A program made the translations under genes and the position numbers. A stretch of 64,000 bases of DNA from Chelonoidis abingdonii (taxonomy: Eukaryota > Chordata > Testudines > Testudinidae), in NCBI RefSeq assembly GCF_003597395.2, contig NC_133770.1, forward strand, positions 90,247,899 through 90,311,898. Reading direction: 5' to 3'. The notes beneath the pieces are model-generated. The model had not been told where the DNA came from and made no database searches. It saw nothing but the letters and a program-made list of their open reading frames with translations. Positions 56,968 to 64,000 of the stretch are shown piece by piece (position 1 is the first letter of the stretch; each line of letters begins with the position of its first letter).

Positions 56968-57072
56968 CCTGTTCAGGCTTTGCAGCCATCTTCCCAGTCA
57001 GTCCAATATCCAGCAGTTTCTTATCCACCCCAGCATCTCCTGCCAGTCTCTCCAACGCAGCAGTTTCCTGTG
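56968..57072 (+). CDS. ARPP21: ARPP21 exon H (105 nt), probable cassette exon
   Basis: Thirty-five codons, phase 0 at both ends: PVQALQPSSQSVQYPAVSYP, then PQHLLPVSPTQQFPV. It resembles the insert between ...VTQ and RDD... that some ARPP21 and R3HDM2 isoforms carry (SVQYPAVS(Y/F)PPQHLLPVSPTQ). The acceptor is TTTATTTTGTAG. The donor GTG|GTACTA is poor: no G before the junction apart from GTG, and no AAGT. A weak donor and unchanged frame fit optional inclusion. The open frames in other registers across it are shadows. Confidence 0.9.
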
Positions 57073-57999
57073 GTACTACAGATTTTTATTTATTTTTGTG
57101 GTGATTGTTGATATGAGTGGCTGAGGTGAGCATGCATATGTTTGACAGCAATGTGTAGGAATGCAGGGCAACTTGTGTTAAGGTCTTTGTAAATCTCTCT
57201 TTTATTCAACACTTCTGGAATACTTTAGCATTTTATGTCTACAAAGTCTGGAGGAAAACCTCTTATTGATGTGGTGAAAGACTTGCGTGACATTCTTGAT
57301 TCGGAAACTGTAGAAACCATTGTACTCTAAATCCAACAGCTGGACTTATTCCATGATCATATTGGAGCACTTGGATAACAGAATATTTGTGAAAGAGCTG
57401 CAGCTCTAGAGGCATGTGATGTACTGTGCATCATGACAAAACACTAATGGACATGGAGAATAAAAATAGTATACCTCTGGAGTCTGAATCTGGCTTGATG
57501 CTTACAAGGTTAAAATTATACTACTGTAGAACGAAGCTGACATTTTAGTAGGCGGTACAGGATTCTTTTGTCCTCTGTCTTTCTCTCACATTTTTATTTG
57601 TGGCTGATATCCCCAAGCTAGAGATGTCACCTGGTCATATTAAAAGATAGAAACAAAATGGAATAATGCCTTTGGGGCCAAAATAGTACTACTAACACAT
57701 AGGAGAAAAGCACTATGTTTAAAGGTTCAGTAGTGGTTTAGTCTACCCATCCACACACTGGAAACCCAGTCGAAAAATTGTTGTCATGCACAGCAGATGT
57801 ATGTCCCAGTGCTAGCTCCCATGACAACTTTGTGACCATCTGCTTCATAGTCTCTCATTCATAGAAATGGGTAGAGGTAGCTTAATAATGGTTAATTTAT
57901 CCACCGAATGCCTCATTTTTCTCTTTGTGAATTTTCATATTTTTTTTTCAAATTCACTTATTTAAAACTATTTGCCATCAAATCAATGGAAGCTGTGGA

Positions 58000-58095
58000 T
58001 GCACCACGTTTCTGAAATTCAAGGCAATGAATTCAGGTACCTAAGTATGGATGCAGGAGCCTGGATTTAGGCACACAGGACCAGATTCTGGCCTA
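58000..58095. repeat. Fold-back repeat fragment (GGTACCTAAGTATGGAT type)
   Basis: AGGTACCTAAGTATGGATGCAGGAGCCTGGATTTAGGCACACAGGACCAGATTCTGGCC is related to the element at 7015-7130. Confidence 0.6.
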
Positions 58096-58557
58096 CAGTG
58101 TTGAGAATGATGGCCCATATCTGTTCCCAGATGGAATTAGTGTAAACCTTAAAAAATGAGATTTCTGCATGTGATTGTGAGTTTGAAATTGGCTTACAAC
58201 AAATATTCTGATGTATTTATTTAAAAATCCATACTTTCTTTTAAAAAAACCCACCAATGAATGCATTATGCTAGAATATTTTTGGAGAGTGAACATAATA
58301 GGGGTATAAACACAATCCAAGCAAATTCATTTAAAAATTCATAGGAATATTTGAGAAAAAAATTATTTGTGATGTTTGCCCTCTTCAGTAACAGGATGTG
58401 AGCAAGCAGTTGGGGAACTTAGTATGCATGTTTATGCACAATGCACTGATAATATTTTTGTACTTCTTGATGGAATGAAGCTTTTTTCAGGCTGTTTACC
58501 TCCACAATGCAGGCAATATTAAGACAAATGGACCTATGTAGGCAAAGCCCTTCGTGC

Positions 58558-58640
58558 CAGATTTTTAAAGGTATTTAGGCTCCTAACGCCCATTGATTTC
58601 ACTGGGGCTTAGGCATTTAAATACCCTTTTAGAATTTCAC
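58558..58640. repeat. Fold-back short repeat (GGTATTTAGGCTCC arms)
   Basis: TTTTTAAAGGTATTTAGGCTCCTAACGCCCATTG faces CACTGGGGCTTAGGCATTTAAATACCCTTTT. It is a moderately preserved palindrome centred on CCCATTGATTTCACTGGGG. Confidence 0.75.
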
Positions 58641-59490
58641 CTTAAACCCTCACAGGGTCCTATTGAAGGCAATAGGATTCTGCTCAGGCACAGAGCTCCA
58701 CTCACATGGATCCTTTTATAAGGTCAGGGCCTGATACTGTCGTACACCATTATACACGTTAAGGGTATAATTTGGCTCCAGTGAACACAAGGGAAGCATT
58801 GTCATTTTCTTAATTAGGGGGCAGGATTTCACCTTATATGCCTACTTGGTATGTTGGTCCCTGCCCTAGCTAGATGGTGGCCCTAAGACTACTATATTAC
58901 ATGTTTATTAACATCAACTGCATAAAAAGTCTTTAACTAGTAGTAGAGAGCTGCAAACTGCTCAGTCTCCAGATTACATATTTTTGCCTAATATTATATT
59001 AAAATGTATGGATTGGGATATTCAAAGGAATCAAGGGTGCCTCAATCCCATTGAATTTCCCTTGAGATACTTACAAAATCCCAACTCTAGTTATTAGAGT
59101 ATCCTTGGTTAAGGAATTCTGTGTTTGTGAGGGGAGCCCATACTTTCAAAGTAGTGCTTATGTCCTTTCAGTTCAAAATGTGTCCCTTTGAAAGCTTTAG
59201 AGTTTACTAGTTTTTAGAATATGGATAGGATCAGAGAATCCAACCAATGAGAAGCTGCTATTTCTCCATGTGGTGTAATTTACCTTACAGTCTGGAAGCA
59301 TTTTTCAAGCCGTTCTCAGTGTTTTATTTTTATTTTCTATTTATTTTTGTTGGTTACCCTGACTTGTTTGGTGATGCGTGAATTTATTTTCACCTGCTTC
59401 TCATGTTATTCCTAGAACCTGGTATTTTGTTTTTCAAATGTCTGCTGCAAAAATCATGTTGATAATTTTCAACTGACTTTTGCCCCACAG

Positions 59491-59751
59491 CGAGATGACA
59501 TGACAACACAATTTAGCCAGATGAGTTTAAGTCGTCAGTCATCAGGAGACAACCCCGAGTCGCCTTCTGGTCCTGTCTACCCATCACCTATTATACAGCC
59601 ATCTGGCCAGCAGACTGGTTATGTCATGGCATCCCCAAGTCAGCAGCTTCCTCCAGGAAGTTTTACAGGTTCAGGTCCACCAGTATCCCAACAAGTACTG
59701 CAGCCTCCACCACCACCCCAGGGCTACGTACAGCAACCATCACCTGCTCAG
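59491..59751 (+). CDS. ARPP21: ARPP21 exon I (261 nt), Gln/Pro-rich region
   Basis: Eighty-seven codons, phase 0 at both ends: RDDMTTQFSQMSLSRQSSGD, NPESPSGPVYPSPIIQPSGQ, QTGYVMASPSQQLPPGSFTG, SGPPVSQQVLQPPPPPQGYV and QQPSPAQ. Human ARPP21 reads RDDVATQFGQMTLSRQSSGE and QQLPTGGFSGSGPPISQQVLQ in the same order. Low complexity, probably disordered. Acceptor TTTGCCCCACAG; donor CTCAG|GTAAGT, the strongest in the window. The following exons (family sequence continues with MPVYYYPSGQY-like residues) are not in the remaining 4.2 kb. Confidence 0.98.
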
Positions 59752-61139
59752 GTAAGTAGAATTTTTACCTCTTTATTGTGATTTTAGCATATAGCTCTAA
59801 ACTCTGGGGCCTCTGTATAGCATCGTAAATGGAACATCCAGCATAGACTTGGGGGTAACTGGAGAATATCTTTTCAAGGAATTCACAGCTACTGTGGAGC
59901 AGATTTTTTTGGCAGTGGGAAGTTTCCATCAGTTCTGTTGTTTCATTCATTCCAGCAACTCCTCCCTTCCCCCACCATCATTTTCTGAGCATTCGTCTGT
60001 CTTGCAGGGTGTATCTGTACATGAATATGAAGGAGGAGGGTGAACAAACGTTAGTCTCCTTTCTCCTGTGAGCCACATGCATGCTAGCAGAGGTAGCCAT
60101 TCATCATATTTAATTGACTTGAACATGTAAGACACCATAGATCAGTAATTTTTACTGTCTTCCTGAAGACTGATTGTGTTTTACTGTTCGCCACCAAACA
60201 TCCATGGATGTCTCCTGGGTATCCTTGCAGAACACAGAAAGTGATTACTGTCAAGAAGTAAAATGCACCGATGATTTTCTGGTCCATTTTCAAGGTATTC
60301 ATTTTAAAAAGTAAAATTTCCAACTTAATTATAGAAAACTGCATTTAATGTGCAGCTTAAAATGATAAAATGTTATTAGTCGCGGGGGGGAGGAGAGTTA
60401 TTTTATCCTCTAGAAAAATATTTGTTTAAAAAAAATCCCACCAAAGACTATAGCATAAAATGATTTTAACCCATGGTGTTATTTCTGTTTGTTATTCCTT
60501 ATTGATAGTACAATTGCAGTTGTTGGTATGTCTCTACACTGTTGTAATAACAAAGAATGTGGGCTACTAAGCTACTTTTAACAGCCTTGGGAGTTAATAT
60601 TAGTACAGAAAATTGGAAGAGTAAGGGCTGTTCATGTCACAAAAGATACAGTGGCACATGATATTTCTAAGTCTTAATACTGTGCAGCTATTTCCCCCAT
60701 ATATGTAATTTCCTGAGTAAAGAGCTTGCAAAATATTTAATAGGGACAAAATATTTAGCAGAAAATCTTGCTCTTTACATGTGGAATTTGCCTATTTGTC
60801 AAATTGCAAAAGTTCCACAAAAGGGCAAGGTTATGTATTTATTTTATTACATAAAATATTACAAGAAATATTTTTCACTCTGTAGCGATTTGCCAAATGT
60901 CAAAAATTTACAGGTGTGAATTTGGAGCAGGGGGAGAGGACAGAAGAAGTTGTAATATCCCCCTTTTCTCTACCCAAACTACATTATCTACACGAATAAA
61001 CAGTAAGCGAAAATCTTACAAGCTGTCCTGGGTTTCGTTCCCACATCTGTCACTAGCTTTTCTTAATACTATGTATTCTGTAACATTTTCAAATATTATT
61101 TAACCAAACTTCAGAATGCTCCTAGTGAACTAGATAAAT

Positions 61140-61365
61140 ATAAGCCACCTCTGTTTTACAAACTGAGGTTTAGAGAAGCTAAGAGATGTGTTTCATGGCT
61201 GTTGCAGTGAGTCAGTGTTAGGATTAGAACATAGGTCCCCTGTCTCAATGGGCCATGTTGATGCTGCTGTACCACTGAGTGTGCCTTGTCAAGTCACTTA
61301 ACCTTTCTGATCTTAACAATTTCCAAATCTGTAAAATGGGGATAATAATGCTTACCTGCAGGTAC
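61140..61365. repeat. Two MIR-type SINE fragments facing each other
   Basis: Bases 61145-61200 (TGTTTTACAAACTGAGGTTTAGAGAAGC) read as reversed MIR. Bases 61280-61365 (CTTGTCAAGTCACTTAACCTTTCTG, TCTGTAAAATGGGGATAATAATGC) read as forward MIR. Confidence 0.75.
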
Positions 61366-61499
61366 CTGCCTGCCTGTTGCTGTAATATTATAATCCTGTA
61401 TATTTTTGGATTTTATGTATGGAAAACGTTACCAACATTTCTAGGGCTGGTAGGGAAGTGTGGGGGAAGGCATTGTGTTAAATAGATTAGCCATAGGAT

Positions 61500-61665
61500 T
61501 TTGTGTCAAGAAACCAGAGTTCTAATTGTGCTTCTGATACTGGTTTACTGTCTGATGTTGTACATATCACTTAACTTCTGAGCCTCAGCTTCCATGTGTA
61601 TAAGCAGTGGGTACTGGTGCTTATTTCAGAGGGGCTTTGTGAGACAATTAAATAATGTTAGTAGA
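61500..61665 (+). repeat. MIR-type SINE
   Basis: AACCAGAGTTCTAATTGTGC, CATATCACTTAACTTCTGAGCCTCAGC and GGGGCTTTGTGAGACAATTAAATAATG follow the forward MIR consensus. Confidence 0.75.
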
Positions 61666-63294
61666 ATGTTATATTGGTGCAAAGCATCAATAATGGATTA
61701 AGACTACCTTGGACCCAGATCCAGTCCAACCAAGAGGCCCCCCTGCAAAATTACCCATTCAGCTGAGGCTTTCCTTCCTGTCACATCTGGCTCTCCAGTC
61801 ACCATGGTGGACCTTTGACATTGGACATTTGGATCCAAATATTGTGGGTCTGTGAGCCCCCTCCCAGCATGGAGCCCAGAACTATGGATCCTCCTTTAAT
61901 TCAGATTTTCAAAGAATTGTTAAATGGTGAAGATGGGAACTAAGAGCCTCCTGCTTCCCAATACTGTGTTCATTTTTCTAATCCTTGGGATTTGGGTAGG
62001 AGAGGGGACTGATACCAGCAGCAACTTCTTAAAAATTCACAGCTGTGAATTTTGTGAGACAATGGCTTTTAAAGTCTGCACAAGATTAATTGTGAAGAAT
62101 TTTCATTTGTCTGATCTCCACAAAATTTCATTTTTTTTGGTTATAAAATAATAAATGACAAATTGGGGTTCATTTTTACAAAAACAAACTACACCGGTTT
62201 TGCTCAACTCTAATATTTAATTAAAGACTTTCTGAAATTTTTTTCTCAAAAATGAGGTTTCAGTAGCACTGAACTACAGGAACAAAGAGCAATGTAACTC
62301 CGTATGTGTCTGTACTATCATTTTTCATGATTTCTTCACTGTATGGGAAATTCTCAAATCAAAAGTCGATGTTCATTATCAGACTGAACATCTTCGTCTT
62401 TTGAAAGGATTTTGTAGGTAACCGGGTAATTTTGAAGTGAGTGCCCTTGGTTGGATTGGATCTGGGTCCCAGGTAGCCTCGTTATGGTTAGCAGCCTTTA
62501 AGAGGTACAGTTCTTCTGTATTATTATACACTATAATTAGTGATAGAATAAAACAAAAAAGTGTTCTGTGTACCCAGATGGAAAATATATTCCATATATC
62601 AATTGCATTGCATGTTTCATACCATCTGTTATACAACAGAGTGTGTACATGGTCATCAATATATATTTTTAAACAAATTACCTAACTGACCATGTTTTAA
62701 TTTAAAATATATGTACCATAAAATGCATTTTAAATAGTCCCACAATTAATTTATATAAATATCCATGTGAGGCCTCTTGTATTATGCAGCCACTCAATCA
62801 TCTGCTCTGAAGTTGCTGCTTAATTGTGTTCATGTAGCTAAGCTGTCATTTTGAAGAATCATGCAGATTTCTTGCTGTCCTGGTTTTGAAGATAACATTC
62901 AATGTATGGATGTGTGTTCCTCACTTGTTCTGATAATGTCATGCCCCTTTGAATCCTACTGACTTCCTTTTCCTCTGCATGAACTTCAAACTTGTCCTTG
63001 TTTTCAATGGGCTTCACAGCTCTTCCTCACTGTCATACCATGGCATTTTTAATCACTTGTCACGTGGGTGTCTAAGCATCATGTATGAAAGCCTTGTATT
63101 GGTCCAGCTGATTCGGAGATGAGTAGAGCTGCAAGGATGGGGACGTAGAGAAGGTTCCTTAGCTGGAACCCACAGAACTGCTGATGGGGTGTGGAGCTCT
63201 TATGCAAAGGCCCTCTTCTACTGTAATTAAACTTCAATATACATGGAGACAGTTGCATTAGAGAGTAGCATCCCAGTATGCGGATGGGATTCCC

Positions 63295-63895
63295 CTGGAT
63301 TCATAGATTCCAAGGCCAGAACGGACCACTGCGATCATCTAGTCAGACCCCCTGTATAACCCAGGCCATAGAACTTCCCCAAAACAGTTCCTGGAACAGA
63401 TCTTTTAGGAAAACCTCCAATCTTGATTTTAAAATGGCCAGTGATGGAGAATTCACCATAACCCTTGGTAAATTGTTCCAATGGTTAAATACTCTTACCA
63501 TTAAAAATTTACACGTTATTACCAGTCTGAATTTATCTAGTTTCAACTTCTGGATTGTGTTATACCTGCCTCTGCTAGATTGAAGAGCCTATTATTAAAT
63601 ATTTATTCCCCATGAAGGTACTTGCAGACTGTGATCAAGTCACCCCTTAACCTTCTCTCTGTTAGACTCAAAGAGCTCCATCTGTTTAGCTCATCAGTAT
63701 AAGGGCTGTTTTCTAATTCTTTAATCATTCTTGTGACTCTTCTCTGAATCTTCTCCAGTTTATTAACATCCTTCTTGAATTGTGGACGTGAGCACTGGAC
63801 ATAGTATTCCACCAGTGCCAGATACAGAGGTAAAATAACCAACTCAGCTCCCACTTGAGATTCTCCTATTTATGCATCCCAGGATGAGTAACAAA
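63295..63895 (-). mobile_element. CR1 LINE 3' end with ORF2 C-terminus remnant
   Basis: GGATTCATAGATTCCAAGGCC at 63295-63315 is the reversed CR1 3' terminus. ORF2 C-terminal remnants lie in two frames: 63603-63854 (VEYYVQCSRPQFKKDVNKLE, LENSPYTDELNRWSSLSLTE) and 63343-63546 (KLDKFRLVITCKFLMVRVFN). Truncated at its 5' end near 63895; not active. Confidence 0.9.
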
Positions 63896-64000
63896 CTGGA
63901 GCTGCGGAATGGACTGAGTGGTCCGTAGGCTGCAGATGTAGTGGATTGTTCTGAAACATAGCTATATAGCAGTGGCAGTAATGGCTAGGAGGATGTTGCT

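Larger units (their letters stand above)
57073..59490 (+). other. Intron H-I
   Basis: It contains fold-back repeats at 58000-58095 and 58558-58640 (listed). The rest is unannotated and AT-rich, with no competing exon seen. Confidence 0.5.
59752..63298 (+). other. Intron after exon I
   Basis: It contains a GTATGTCTCTACACTGTTGTAAT fragment at 60524-60546 similar to the end of the 50.7-kb MITE, a G8 run at 60383-60390, and MIR fragments (listed). No further ARPP21 exon and no miR-128 hairpin was found. Confidence 0.55.

Overview
This is a vertebrate nuclear window: AT-rich, mostly intron, littered with CR1-type LINE remnants, MIR/CORE-type SINE fragments, hAT- and Harbinger-like short DNA transposons and many short fold-back repeats. 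The repeat mix (long CR1 copies, GC-rich CAGGGGCGGC-ended elements, elements ending in AGTGTAGACCAGGCC) resembles what I know from turtle genomes. I infer a turtle, with a crocodilian as second choice. There are no bacterial-type genes, operons or CRISPR arrays, and I saw no intact viral gene.

One gene explains all the convincing coding sequence: ARPP21 (cAMP-regulated phosphoprotein 21, also TARPP or R3HDM3) on the + strand. I place nine internal coding exons at 19958-20066, 21905-22006, 28167-28204, 31527-31586, 39715-39944, 48551-48781, 54665-54834, 56968-57072 and 59491-59751. All have AG/GT borders and compatible phases. Joined, they give 1306 nt: one carried-over base plus 435 uninterrupted codons. 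They run from the end of the R3H region through the SUZ region into the Ser-rich and Gln/Pro-rich C-terminal half. The start codon, the core of the R3H domain, the last exons and the 3' UTR lie outside the window. The eighth exon (105 nt, phase 0/0, weak donor) looks like a cassette exon.

Layout: 1-19957 is upstream intron with a Harbinger-like end at 1-170, CR1 tails, a 275-bp hAT-like element with perfect target duplications at 7178-7452, a direct-repeat pair at 9.1 and 11.4 kb, and a 72-bp-arm inverted repeat at 15.6-15.8 kb. From 19.9 to 32 kb are four exons and a CR1 copy (28555-30965, antisense). From 32 to 39.7 kb is a CR1 copy about 3 kb long (34295-38050, antisense) split by a 623-bp hAT-like insertion, followed by a GC-rich LTR-like block. 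From 40 to 48.5 kb are two back-to-back hAT-like elements, one with a perfect 8-bp target duplication, and a third at 45.7 kb. From 48.5 to 60 kb are the last four exons with a long fold-back element at 50.7-51.0 kb. The end of the window is intron with MIR fragments and a CR1 3' end.

The exons form one transcript rather than an interacting set of genes. From published work on the family, the product is a cytoplasmic RNA-binding protein of neurons and thymocytes that favours uridine-rich RNA. In mammals a later intron hosts miR-128-2; I did not find that hairpin here. I found no new biological system. The most useful observations are the exon model, the cassette exon and the nested-transposon history.
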